From Deinococcus sp. (GTDB lineage Bacteria > Deinococcota > Deinococci > Deinococcales > Deinococcaceae): a DNA stretch of 64,000 nt. The DNA lies in the NCBI RefSeq assembly GCF_018260405.1, contig NZ_JAGLBG010000003.1, forward strand, positions 21,194 through 85,193. Reading direction: 5' to 3'. Positions within the stretch are counted from its first letter, which is position 1. The number at the start of each line of letters is the position of its first letter. The position numbers were made by a program, and so were the translations under genes. The notes beneath the pieces are model-generated. The model was given only the letters and a program-made list of their open reading frames with translations, made no database searches and was not told the DNA's origin. This document shows positions 10,293-18,518 of the stretch, piece by piece.

Positions 10293-11567
10293 ATGCGAAA
10301 AATAGCAATCGTTGGTGCTGGACAGGCGGGGTTACAACTCGCGCATGGGCTGTTGCAACACGGGTACGCGGTGACACTCGTATCCGACCGCTCAGCAGAG
10401 GAGTACGAAAACGGGCGCGTGATGAGTACGCAGTGCATCTTTCATGACGGGCTGGAGACCGAGCGCAAGTTGAGCCTGAATTACTGGGATGGCAAGGGCG
10501 CTTCGGTGGAGGCGTTTTATGTGAATGTGGCGCATCCCGGCATTCCGGGTGAGCGGATGATTCAGTTTTCTGCCCTGCTGGAAGCTCCGGCACACGCGGT
10601 AGACCAGCGTATGAAGTTTGCCGAGTGGCTGCGGGCCTTCACGAAAGCGGGCGGCACAGTGCTTCAGCAGTCCGCCACACTGGATACGCTAGAGGAATTA
10701 GCCGACACGCACGATTTAACGCTACTGTCCGCAGGCAAGGGCAAACTGGCCCACTTGTTCCAGAAAAACCCGGAGCGCACCCCTTATGACGCGCCGCAGC
10801 GTCAATGTAGCCTCGTTTACATCAAGGGCGCAGCCAAGCGCGACGGTCAACCGGGCGTGTCGGCCAATTTGGTGCCGGGGGCGGGCGAAATCTTCATCAT
10901 TCCCGGCCTGACGCGGGACGCCAACGGTGAACCCTTGCCCTACGAGTCTGTGCTGTTTGAAGCCGTTCCTGGCGGCCCACTAGACCGTTTCCGCAACGTG
11001 AAAGACCCCGAGGAACTCAAGCAAAATTTGATGGACGCCGTGCGTGAATTCATTCCTTGGGAAGCAGACCGCCTGAAGGACGCCAAACTGGTGGACCCGC
11101 AAGCGTGGCTGCAAGGCGGCGTGACACCCGAAGTGCGCCACCCCGTCGCCACGCTCGCCAACGGACGCGAAATTATGGGGCTGGGCGACACCGTCATCCT
11201 GAATGACCCGATCACTGGTCAAGGCTCTGGTACGGCAGCGAAGGCCGCAGACCACTACCTGACGCGCATTCTGGAACGCGGCGAACAACCTTTTGACCGC
11301 GCTTGGATGGAACAAACCTTCGAGGACTTCTATCAGGATTACGCGCAATTTACCTGCATGTGGACGAATGCCATGCTCGCCCCACCGCCCGAACACGTCT
11401 TGAACTTCCTAGGTGCAGCGCAAAGCGTCCCCAGCCTTGCTGCTCTCTTCGCTAACTCGTTTAACCGCCCTAAGAACCTGTTCCCTTGGTTAGGCGATCC
11501 CAACGCCGCCAAGGAACTGATTGCCCAGCACACGGCGAAAGTGGCGGCAACGGCGCAAAAGCTGTAA
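10293..11567 (+). CDS. StyA-like FADH2-dependent monooxygenase (styrene/indole monooxygenase family)
   Basis: 424 residues, close to the length of StyA (about 415). The N terminus has the FAD motif IAIVGAGQAGLQLAHGLL. ENGRVMSTQCIFHDGLETER and the later GDTVILNDPITGQGSGTAAK are typical of this external-flavoprotein family. Such enzymes need FADH2 from a separate reductase (StyB), and none is encoded nearby. A strong site (AAGGAGAG) precedes the ATG. Known members epoxidise styrene or indole. Next to tryptophan and anthranilate genes, indole or an aniline-type substrate is plausible, but the substrate cannot be read from the sequence. Confidence 0.75.
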   Translation: MRKIAIVGAGQAGLQLAHGLLQHGYAVTLVSDRSAEEYENGRVMSTQCIFHDGLETERKLSLNYWDGKGASVEAFYVNVAHPGIPGERMIQFSALLEAPAHAVDQRMKFAEWLRAFTKAGGTVLQQSATLDTLEELADTHDLTLLSAGKGKLAHLFQKNPERTPYDAPQRQCSLVYIKGAAKRDGQPGVSANLVPGAGEIFIIPGLTRDANGEPLPYESVLFEAVPGGPLDRFRNVKDPEELKQNLMDAVREFIPWEADRLKDAKLVDPQAWLQGGVTPEVRHPVATLANGREIMGLGDTVILNDPITGQGSGTAAKAADHYLTRILERGEQPFDRAWMEQTFEDFYQDYAQFTCMWTNAMLAPPPEHVLNFLGAAQSVPSLAALFANSFNRPKNLFPWLGDPNAAKELIAQHTAKVAATAQKL

Positions 11568-11653
11568 GCCATGAGGAACAACCAAGCTCACGCTTATGCT
11601 TAGGCCCCCCAGACCTCATAGCCCATGTTTCATAGCCAAAAAAGGAGACCAAC

Positions 11654-12109
11654 ATGACAGATTTACCCGCAGGCATTACCAAGGCAGGCACCAGCACTAC
11701 GGGCAGCGAGTGGCGCATTCTGGGCCACACCTACCACCTGAAATCCGAGTGCGACAGCAGTTTCAGCTTTGAAACCTATGACCCCGCCGGAACCTTCGTG
11801 CCGCCCCACATTCACACCACCCAAGACGAGTTTATTTATGTGCTAGAAGGCCGTTTTGACCTGTACCTAGATGGGAACTGGGCGCACGCCGAACCCGGTG
11901 ATCTTGTGCGTATGCCCAGAGGATTGGCGCACGGCTACTACAACAAGACCGATAAACCTGCCCGCGCCCTGTTCTGGGTTAGCCCCGCTGGAAACCTCAA
12001 GGCCCTATTCGACCAGTTGCACGACCTGGCCGACCCTGACGAAGTAGCGAAGCGAAGCGCCGCCCACGACGTTAATTTCTTGCCTCCCGGCGCAGTAGAA
12101 GGCGCATAA
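11654..12109 (+). CDS. Cupin-domain protein, quercetinase-like fold
   Basis: A 151-residue single-domain cupin. Motif 1 is PPHIHTTQDEFIYVLEG (His, His and Glu metal ligands near residues 54-63). Motif 2 contains GDLVRMPRGLAHGY with the fourth His. AAAAGGAGA precedes the ATG. It could bind a divalent metal and act as a dioxygenase or an isomerase. It does not resemble 3-hydroxyanthranilate dioxygenase closely. Its place between a monooxygenase and a RidA protein suggests a step in aromatic amine catabolism; the function is otherwise unknown. Confidence 0.7.
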   Translation: MTDLPAGITKAGTSTTGSEWRILGHTYHLKSECDSSFSFETYDPAGTFVPPHIHTTQDEFIYVLEGRFDLYLDGNWAHAEPGDLVRMPRGLAHGYYNKTDKPARALFWVSPAGNLKALFDQLHDLADPDEVAKRSAAHDVNFLPPGAVEGA

Positions 12110-12116
12110 GGATTTA

Positions 12117-12200
12117 GCTGTGAGCCATAAGAAAGGGTGAAAGTCGTGTGGCCAGCCTCGAAAGACATTCCCCCACCTCTTGCAGCCCATAGCTCACAGC
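12117..12200. repeat. Spaced inverted repeat between cupin and RidA genes
   Basis: GCTGTGAGC at 12117-12125 and its exact complement GCTCACAGC at 12192-12200 bracket 66 bases. They resemble the short CATAGC/CTATGG-type words in neighbouring spacers (11620-11635, 15011-15031). This is probably simple intergenic repeat sequence. A role in mRNA processing is possible. Confidence 0.35.
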
Positions 12201-12249
12201 CCCAAAACGAGATGAAAGTATTTCCCCCCACCACATTTAAGGAGTTGGC

Positions 12250-12660
12250 ATGACTGCTGTTTCTTCGTTTCAGGTTCTTCATCCGCCCGACTGGGCTAGA
12301 GCTAGAGGGTTCGCTAATGGAATTGCCGCGAAGGGCACGTTGGTTTTTACGGCGGGAATGATCGGTTGGAATGCCCAACAGCAGTTTGAAACTGATGATT
12401 TTGTATTACAAACGCGCCAAGCCCTACAAAACGTGTTGGACGTGGTGAGGGAAGCGGGCGGCGACGCCAGCCACATCGTGCGCCTGACGTGGTTCATCAC
12501 AGATCGGGAAGCGTATTTGAGCCACCAGAAGGAAATCGGGGCCGCTTACCGCGAGGTAATGGGACGCAATTTTCCCACCATGAGCGTGATTGCCGTGTCG
12601 GCACTGATGGAAGGCCGCGCCAAGATCGAGATTGAAGGTACCGCCGTCATCCCCGATTAA
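12250..12660 (+). CDS. RidA/YjgF-family protein without the canonical Arg
   Basis: A 136-residue RidA-fold protein with LVFTAGMIGWNAQ near residue 33, QTRQALQNVLDVV near 56 and KIEIEGTAVI at the C terminus. The Arg that binds the imine carboxylate in true RidA is replaced here: NFPTMSVIAV, with Met at that position. It therefore falls among the Rid subfamilies that lack imine deaminase activity on small amino-acid imines. Some of those, such as 2-aminomuconate deaminase, act on aromatic breakdown products. Here it may hydrolyse the enamine formed after anthraniloyl-CoA reduction (inference). Confidence 0.75.
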   Translation: MTAVSSFQVLHPPDWARARGFANGIAAKGTLVFTAGMIGWNAQQQFETDDFVLQTRQALQNVLDVVREAGGDASHIVRLTWFITDREAYLSHQKEIGAAYREVMGRNFPTMSVIAVSALMEGRAKIEIEGTAVIPD

Positions 12661-12699
12661 ACAGCCTGACTAAGTACCCCACTCCAAAGGAGAATCCAG

Positions 12700-13863
12700 A
12701 TGCATAATTTCATGAAATTAGCCGCCCTGACCGTCCTTCTTTCGGCTTCGGCCCTCGCGCAAAATGCCGTGAAAGTCGGCTTTGTCAGCACCCTCTCCGG
12801 CCCCGGCTCTGGCTTAGGCGTGGATGCCCGCGACGGGTTTAACCTCGCGCTTAAGCACCTTGGGAACAAACTTGGCGGCTTGCCCGTGGAAATCAGCTTC
12901 AGCGACGACAAGCAGGATGCCGACACCGCCCGCCAAGCGGTAGATAAGGCCATTAAGCGCGACAAGGTGGACTTCCTGACCGGGATCATCTTCAGTAACT
13001 TGCTGCTGGCCGTTGGAGACACAGTTTTTGACAGCAAAACGCCGTACATCAGCCTGAACGCTGGCCCCAGCCAGTACGCGGGAAGCGGGTGCAATGCGTA
13101 CTTTTACAACGTAGCGTGGCAAAACGACAACTTGCACGAAGCGATGGGTAAATATGTCAACAGCCGCAAATTTAGCGACGTGTACATCCTCGCACCGAAT
13201 TATCCCGCTGGGAAAGACGCCCTGACTGGCTTTAAGCGCTTCTTCAAGGGCAAAATTACGGCCGAAGTGTACACCAAAGTCAACCAACTGGACTTTGCCG
13301 CCGAAATCGCGCAGATTCGCGCCGCTCGTCCCAAGGCCGTGTACACCTTCCAACCCGGCGGGAGCGGCATCAACTTTATTAAGCAGTACGCCGAAGCGGG
13401 GCTACTCAAGGAAATCCCCCTCTTCCTACCCGGTTTCAGCGCCGACGCGGACGTGATTAAAGCCGTTGGCCCCAACATGGTCGGCATTTTCAACACGAGC
13501 CAGTGGGCTATGGAGCTGAGCAACCCCACCAACGCCAAATTTGTGGCCGACTTCAAAGCCACTTACGGGCGCAATCCCAGCCTGTACGCCGCGCAAGGCT
13601 ACGACGCCGCGCTGCTCATGAGCGAAGCCGTCAAGGATGTGAAAGGCAACCTGAGCGACGGCGCGGCCCTGCGAAAAGCGCTAGAGAACACCAGTTTTAT
13701 CAGCACGCACGGCGCGTTTAAGTTCAACAAAAACCACTACCCGGTTCAGGACATTTACCTGCGCCAAGTCGCCAAAGTCGGCGGCAGCATTCAAAACCGC
13801 CTCGTCGGCAAGGTGTTTAGTAACCACGAAGACGCCTACGCCAAGGACCGCAAGATGAAGTAG
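12700..13863 (+). CDS. LIV-type ABC transporter substrate-binding protein
   Basis: A 387-residue periplasmic-binding protein of the leucine/branched-chain type. The Sec signal peptide ends near ALAQNAVKVG (cleavage about residue 20). AAAGGAGAA precedes the ATG. The mature part begins VKVGFVSTLSGPGSGLG, typical of the family. LIV-type systems near aromatic CoA-ligase operons usually import aromatic acids or amino acids. Here tryptophan, kynurenine or anthranilate are the likely ligands (inferred from position only). Permease and ATPase genes follow on the same strand. Confidence 0.85.
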   Translation: MHNFMKLAALTVLLSASALAQNAVKVGFVSTLSGPGSGLGVDARDGFNLALKHLGNKLGGLPVEISFSDDKQDADTARQAVDKAIKRDKVDFLTGIIFSNLLLAVGDTVFDSKTPYISLNAGPSQYAGSGCNAYFYNVAWQNDNLHEAMGKYVNSRKFSDVYILAPNYPAGKDALTGFKRFFKGKITAEVYTKVNQLDFAAEIAQIRAARPKAVYTFQPGGSGINFIKQYAEAGLLKEIPLFLPGFSADADVIKAVGPNMVGIFNTSQWAMELSNPTNAKFVADFKATYGRNPSLYAAQGYDAALLMSEAVKDVKGNLSDGAALRKALENTSFISTHGAFKFNKNHYPVQDIYLRQVAKVGGSIQNRLVGKVFSNHEDAYAKDRKMK

Positions 13864-13949
13864 GCCGCTGGGGCGGCGTCTAACGGCTAGGTACCACCAA
13901 GTTTGCGTAAAGACCAACCGAGCGAAGCCAGTATGGGAAAAGGTGCGGC

Positions 13950-13983
13950 CCAGTGTGAGTGTAGGGCCAGTGTGAGTGTAGGG
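13950..13983 (+). repeat. Two exact tandem copies of a 17-bp unit
   Basis: CCAGTGTGAGTGTAGGG is repeated twice without a gap in the 220-base space between the binding-protein and permease genes. The space also holds a small GC hairpin at 13864-13877 that could limit read-through, so that the binding protein outnumbers the permease. No gene is seen there. Confidence 0.7.
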
Positions 13984-14083
13984 ATAGGCTGGTGTTTGGG
14001 TTATCCCTACACGGTCACTTAGCCGCACTTAGAGCCGCCCATCACTCAATCCAGCCCTCTCAGCGCAGGAGAAATCATCCTTC

Positions 14084-15004
14084 ATGCCTCTTGACCTTAT
14101 TCTTGAACAACTTCTGAACGGCGTGCAGTTCAGCTTGATGCTGTTTTTGTTGGCGGCGGGCCTGACGCTCATTTTCGGCGTGATGGACTTGATTAACCTG
14201 GCGCACGGTTCGCTTTATATGATCGGCGCGTACCTGACCGCCACGTTTGCGCCGCACGTCGGGTTTTTTCCAGCGGTGGTGCTGGCCATTTTAGGCACTA
14301 TGCTGATTGGCGGACTGCTGGAAGTCACGATTATTCGCCGCCTGTACGCCCGCACTCACTTAACGCAAGTGCTGTCCACCTTTGCGCTGATGCTGATTGC
14401 CAATGAGGTCGTGCGCATGATCTGGGGGGCGCAGCCCATTGCGCTGAGTGCGCCCGAAAGCCTGTCGCAGCCTGTGCAATTGCCGGGGTTTAAGTACAGT
14501 GCCTACCGCCTATTTATCATCGCGGCGGGGCTAGGCGTGGGGGCGGGCCTGTACTACTTGGTCAACAAAACCCGCGTGGGCATGTGGCTGCGCGCCGGAG
14601 CCAGCAACCGCGAGATGACCCGCGCTATGGGCGTGAAAATTGGCCCGCTGTACACCTTGATTTTTGCCCTCGGCGCTGGCCTGTGCGCCCTCGCTGGGGC
14701 TTTGCTGGGGCCGCTGCTGTCGGTACAAGTCGGCATGGGCGAAAACATCCTGATTCTGGCCTTCGTGGTGGTTGTCATCGGCGGGATCGGCAGCATCAAA
14801 GGCGCGTTTATCGGCTCGCTGCTGGTGGGCATTCTCGACACCGCTGGACGCGCTTTTCTGCCCACTTGGCTCACCGCTCTGTTTAACCCGCAACTTGCCG
14901 GAAGCTTCGGCCCAGCGCTGGCGAGCATTGCCATTTATGTGCTGATGGCCGCCGTGCTGTTCTTTAAGCCACGCGGGCTATTCCCAGCGCGGGGGACGGG
15001 ATGA
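14084..15004 (+). CDS. livH: LIV-type ABC transporter permease (LivH-like)
   Basis: A 306-residue inner-membrane permease with about eight hydrophobic segments. It has the family signature GVMDLINLAHGSLYMIGAYL near residue 32 and the cytoplasmic coupling region RAGASNREMTRAMGVK near residue 170. GCAGGAGA lies about 12 bases before the ATG. It would pair with the LivM-like protein at 15129 to form the translocation channel for the ligand delivered by the protein encoded at 12700. Confidence 0.87.
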   Translation: MPLDLILEQLLNGVQFSLMLFLLAAGLTLIFGVMDLINLAHGSLYMIGAYLTATFAPHVGFFPAVVLAILGTMLIGGLLEVTIIRRLYARTHLTQVLSTFALMLIANEVVRMIWGAQPIALSAPESLSQPVQLPGFKYSAYRLFIIAAGLGVGAGLYYLVNKTRVGMWLRAGASNREMTRAMGVKIGPLYTLIFALGAGLCALAGALLGPLLSVQVGMGENILILAFVVVVIGGIGSIKGAFIGSLLVGILDTAGRAFLPTWLTALFNPQLAGSFGPALASIAIYVLMAAVLFFKPRGLFPARGTG

Positions 15005-15010
15005 AAGGGG

Positions 15011-15031
15011 CTATGGTCTATGGTCTATGGT
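15011..15031 (+). repeat. Three tandem copies of CTATGGT
   Basis: A 7-bp unit is repeated three times directly after the livH stop codon, followed by GTG. It is a simple sequence repeat in the 124-base gap before livM and could be length-variable between strains. Confidence 0.7.
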
Positions 15032-15128
15032 GTGTAAGGATAGGGAGAAATTGCGGTAAGGATGGTCACACGCTCCCTCACCCCTCAGCCGCTGGCGCGG
15101 CGCCTCCCCTCTCCCAGTGGCGCGCTCC

Positions 15129-16070
15129 ATGAAGCGCCTTCTTCCCTTCCTTCTCCTTGCGCTCGGCCTCGCGCTGCCATTCATTCTCACCGCAATGGGG
15201 CAGGAGTATTACATCTCGTTTGCGTCGCGGGTGCTGGTGGTGGCGCTAGCAGCCAGTGCGCTGAATCTTATTTTGGGGTACGGCGGGTTGGTCAGTTTCG
15301 GCCACGCGGCGTACTTTGGGGCGGGGGCGTATACGGCGGCTTTGCTGGCCGGAAAGGGTGCGGGGCTGCCCGCGCAACTGCTGGTTGGAACAGGCGTGGC
15401 GGCGCTACTGGCCTTCGTGTTCGGCTGGGCCGCACTTCGCACGCGGGGGGTGTACTTCATCATGATTACGCTGGCGCTGGCGCAGATGTTGTACTACTTG
15501 GCGGTATCGTCCGATTCGCTAGGCGGGGAAGATGGCCTTCGCATCAGCCGCGCCGCGCTGTGGGGTGACTTGACGCTGGGCGATGACCGGGCCATGTACT
15601 ACACGGCACTGACCGCGCTCACACTGGGCTTGTTCGTCATCTGGCGCGTGGTGCACAGCCGTTTTGGCGAGGTAGTACAGGCTGCCCGCGACAACGAGAC
15701 GCGCACGGCGGCGCTGGGGTATCCGGTGCGGCGGTATCAACTGGTCAATTTTGTGATTGGCGGCGCACTGGCGGGCCTCGCGGGCGTGCTAATGACGCAA
15801 ATCAGCGGCTTCACGAATCCCAGTTTGCTGTCGTGGCAACAGTCGGGCCAGTTCATGATGATGGTCATTCTAGGCGGCGTCGGCACCTTCTGGGCGGGCT
15901 TGCTCGGCACGGCGGTACTCCTTGGCCTAGAAGAATACTTGGGCGAAGTCACAGAACGCTGGCCGCTGTTCGTGGGCCTGATTCTGCTGGGCGTCATGCT
16001 GTTCGCACCCAAAGGATTGGGAAGTCTGGGAACCCTGTTCGGGCGCAAGAAAAAAGAGGTGGTAGAGTGA
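15129..16070 (+). CDS. livM: LIV-type ABC transporter permease (LivM-like)
   Basis: 313 residues. The ATG at 15129 begins MKRLLPFLLLALGLALPF. An in-frame CTG-type start at 15117 would add four residues. No clear ribosome binding site is visible. It contains the LivM signature LILGYGGLVSFGHAAYFGAGAY near residue 48 (quoted in part), many membrane segments and the coupling segment QAARDNETRTAALGYPV. It forms the heterodimeric membrane channel with LivH. Confidence 0.87.
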   Translation: MKRLLPFLLLALGLALPFILTAMGQEYYISFASRVLVVALAASALNLILGYGGLVSFGHAAYFGAGAYTAALLAGKGAGLPAQLLVGTGVAALLAFVFGWAALRTRGVYFIMITLALAQMLYYLAVSSDSLGGEDGLRISRAALWGDLTLGDDRAMYYTALTALTLGLFVIWRVVHSRFGEVVQAARDNETRTAALGYPVRRYQLVNFVIGGALAGLAGVLMTQISGFTNPSLLSWQQSGQFMMMVILGGVGTFWAGLLGTAVLLGLEEYLGEVTERWPLFVGLILLGVMLFAPKGLGSLGTLFGRKKKEVVE

Positions 16071-16184
16071 GTTACTGCGAGTTTTATAGGCCTCTGGCGC
16101 GATTTAGCTGGTCACACGCCTCTGCACCTCCCCGGCCCTGCGGGATTTTTTCCTTCTCCGCGTGGAGAGAGAGCAAAAAGGAAA

Positions 16185-16961
16185 GTGTTTAAGGTGGCGG
16201 GCATTCAATCTCAATCCGCACTTGTGGCTGAGAATCTCTGTAAGAACTTCGGCGCTTTGGCCGCCACCCAGAACGTGAATCTGCGCGTCGAGGGGAAGGG
16301 CGTTCACGCGCTGATCGGCCCCAACGGGGCAGGAAAGACCACCCTGGTCAACCTACTATCTGGGGCGTTGCCGCCGTCGTCTGGGCGGGTGCTATTGAGC
16401 GGGCAGGATGTGAGCCGCGTGGACATGCCGGGGCGGGTGGCGCGGGGGTTATCGCGCACTTACCAAATCACAAGTATTTACCCGGAGTGGACGGTGTGGC
16501 GCAACCTGGCCCTGAGCGTTCAAGGGCGCAGTGGAACGTCCATGCGATTCTGGCAACCTGTCACGGGTGAAAGGGCTTTATACCGTCAAGCCGCTGAAAT
16601 TGCTGAGGAAGTGGGCCTGACCTCGCGCCTAAACGCGCCTGCCTCTGATTTGTCGCACGGGGAACGCAAGCAATTGGATGTGGCTTTGGCCCTTGCGAGT
16701 AACCCAAAGTTTCTGTTGATGGACGAACCGATGGCGGGGCTCGGGCACGAGGAAAGTGTCCGCATGGTAGACTTGATTCGCCGCATTGCCGGAATCCGCG
16801 CCGTGCTGCTGATCGAGCATGACATGGACGCAGTGTTCTCGCTGGCAAATGAAGTCAGTGTGCTGGTATACGGGCAAATTATCGCCAGTGGGACGCCCGA
16901 AGCCATTAAAAACGACCCCGAAGTGCAGCGGGCCTACTTGGGTGACGATCATGCTGCTTGA
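16185..16961 (+). CDS. livG: LIV-type ABC transporter ATPase (LivG-like)
   Basis: 258 residues with Walker A GPNGAGKTTLVNL near residue 45, the signature LSHGERKQLDVAL, and Walker B FLLMDEPMAGLG followed by the switch His in LLIEHDMD. The GTG at 16185 is very close to the AAAAGGA element, so the in-frame GTG at 16194 may be the real start. The 117-base gap upstream contains nothing I recognise. Its 3' end overlaps livF by 11 bases. Confidence 0.85.
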   Translation: MFKVAGIQSQSALVAENLCKNFGALAATQNVNLRVEGKGVHALIGPNGAGKTTLVNLLSGALPPSSGRVLLSGQDVSRVDMPGRVARGLSRTYQITSIYPEWTVWRNLALSVQGRSGTSMRFWQPVTGERALYRQAAEIAEEVGLTSRLNAPASDLSHGERKQLDVALALASNPKFLLMDEPMAGLGHEESVRMVDLIRRIAGIRAVLLIEHDMDAVFSLANEVSVLVYGQIIASGTPEAIKNDPEVQRAYLGDDHAA

Positions 16962-17646
16962 AGTTACTGACCTGCACGGCGGTTACGGCAGCGCCAAAGT
17001 GCTTCACGGCGTCACACTCAGCGTCGGCGCGGGGCAAACACATGCGCTCCTTGGTCGCAACGGCATGGGCAAAACCACTACTGTCCGGACGCTCATAGGC
17101 CTCAACACCGCCACAGGGGGGCGCATCCTGTTTGAAGGGCAGGACATCACCAAGCTCTCGCCCGAAGCGGTAGTGGCGCGGGGGATTGCTGTCGTCCCAG
17201 AAGGGCGGCAAGTCTTTCCAAACCTCAGTGTGGAAGAACACCTCATCGCTTTTCACCTGAAACGGCACGGCAACGCTTGGACGCCGGGGCGCGTGTACGA
17301 GCTGTTTCCGCGCCTGCTAGAGCGCCGACACCACGGCGGGCAACAACTTTCTGGCGGTGAGCAGCAGATGCTTGCCATTGGCCGGGCACTGGTCACCAAC
17401 CCTAAACTCCTTATTCTGGACGAAGCCACCGAGGGCCTAGCTCCTCTCATGCGCGAGGAAGTCTGGCGCTGCCTGACTCTCCTTCGTGAAAATGGGCAGA
17501 GCATCCTTGTTATTGACAAATATGTGCGCCGCCTGATGACTTTGGCCGACGGACACACCATCTTGGAACGCGGGCGCGTCGTCTGGGAAGGAAAGAGCGG
17601 GCAACTCGAAGCCGACAAAGCAGCGTGGGAGTATCTGAGTGTATGA
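16951..17646 (+). CDS. livF: LIV-type ABC transporter ATPase (LivF-like)
   Basis: 231 residues starting at the ATG at 16951. Walker A is LLGRNGMGKTTTVRTL, the signature is LSGGEQQMLAIGRAL, and Walker B is LLILDEATEGLAP. The segment that usually reads LLVEQN in LivF proteins is ILVIDKY here, so the switch region is unusual. The stop codon overlaps the next ATG (ATGA). That links transporter and formamidase expression and supports import of tryptophan-pathway compounds. Confidence 0.85.
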   Translation: MLLEVTDLHGGYGSAKVLHGVTLSVGAGQTHALLGRNGMGKTTTVRTLIGLNTATGGRILFEGQDITKLSPEAVVARGIAVVPEGRQVFPNLSVEEHLIAFHLKRHGNAWTPGRVYELFPRLLERRHHGGQQLSGGEQQMLAIGRALVTNPKLLILDEATEGLAPLMREEVWRCLTLLRENGQSILVIDKYVRRLMTLADGHTILERGRVVWEGKSGQLEADKAAWEYLSV

Positions 17647-18431
17647 CTGACCTCTTTGATTCCGCCATCAACACCGAATACATGCCTTCTCAGCGCGTGC
17701 CGAACGCCAGTGACTTCTTCGGCAGCTGGGGAACGCGCAGCGCCGCCGTGCGTGAGCAGTACCCGCCACAGGAGCTGGCGTACGGCCCCGGCGAACATGA
17801 GCGGCTAGACGTGTTTGAGCCGTTAGGCACGCCGCTGGGCACTGTACTCTGGATTCACGGCGGGTACTGGATGGCGTTTTACAAGGATTCGTTTTCATAT
17901 CTGGCCCCGCCAGTCGTGGAGGCGGGCTACCGCGTGGCCGTCATGAGTTACGACCTCGTGCCCAGCGTGAGTCTAAAGCAGATTGTGCGCCAGGCGCGGC
18001 AGGCGGCGTCGTTTGTCTCTCAGAGGTACGGCGCCCTGGTGGTGGCCGGTCACTCGGCGGGCGGCCACCTCACGGCCATGATTCACTGCGCCGACTGGCC
18101 CGCCGAGGGCCTGCCTGCCCCTGAAATCGTGCGCGGCATCGGCATCAGCGGCCTGTACGACCTGCGGCCCCTGCGGCTGACCGAACTGCAACCCAACCTG
18201 CGCCTCACCGAAAGCCAGGCCCTGGAGCTGAGTCCGGTGGGGCACCAGCCGACGACCTCCGCGCCCTTTGTGGTGGCGGTCGGGGCGCTGGAATCCGACG
18301 CTTTTCATACCCAGAGTGCTCACCTTACGCAGGTCTGGGCGGGTGTGGCGACCAGCATTCAGCCGTTGCTGGAGCGTCACCATTTCGATGGCCCCGACGA
18401 GTTGCTCTGGCTGACTCAGCTGTCTCTATGA
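17643..18431 (+). CDS. Alpha/beta hydrolase, probable kynurenine formamidase
   Basis: 262 residues from the ATG at 17643. It has the AFMID-type oxyanion motif WIHGGYW near residue 70, the nucleophile elbow GHSAGGH near 140, a candidate acid in ALESDAFH and a candidate His in ERHHFDG. This is the alpha/beta-hydrolase (eukaryote-like) type of N-formylkynurenine hydrolase, not the metal-dependent cyclase-like KynB common in bacteria. Its position just before kynU and kynA makes hydrolysis of N-formylkynurenine the best reading. Confidence 0.75.
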   Translation: MTDLFDSAINTEYMPSQRVPNASDFFGSWGTRSAAVREQYPPQELAYGPGEHERLDVFEPLGTPLGTVLWIHGGYWMAFYKDSFSYLAPPVVEAGYRVAVMSYDLVPSVSLKQIVRQARQAASFVSQRYGALVVAGHSAGGHLTAMIHCADWPAEGLPAPEIVRGIGISGLYDLRPLRLTELQPNLRLTESQALELSPVGHQPTTSAPFVVAVGALESDAFHTQSAHLTQVWAGVATSIQPLLERHHFDGPDELLWLTQLSL

Positions 18432-18443
18432 TTAGGCTACTCG

Positions 18444-18449
18444 TATAAT
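18444..18449 (+). promoter_or_regulatory. Candidate -10 box before kynU
   Basis: An exact TATAAT sits in an AT-rich island in otherwise GC-rich sequence, 69 bases before the kynU start. No good -35 hexamer is seen at 17-base spacing, so an activator may be needed. It would allow kynU and kynA to be expressed apart from the transporter genes. Confidence 0.45.
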
Positions 18450-18518
18450 TGAAAGGCGCTTTCCCCAGTGACTTTTGCCTCCAGTGCTCAGCCCTCTAAC
18501 CCCCCCCGAGGTATTCCC

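Noticed and set aside
11654..12109. Cupin as 3-hydroxyanthranilate 3,4-dioxygenase
   Set aside because: Length and motif spacing fit a general cupin_2 protein, and no kynurenine 3-monooxygenase gene is present to make that substrate.
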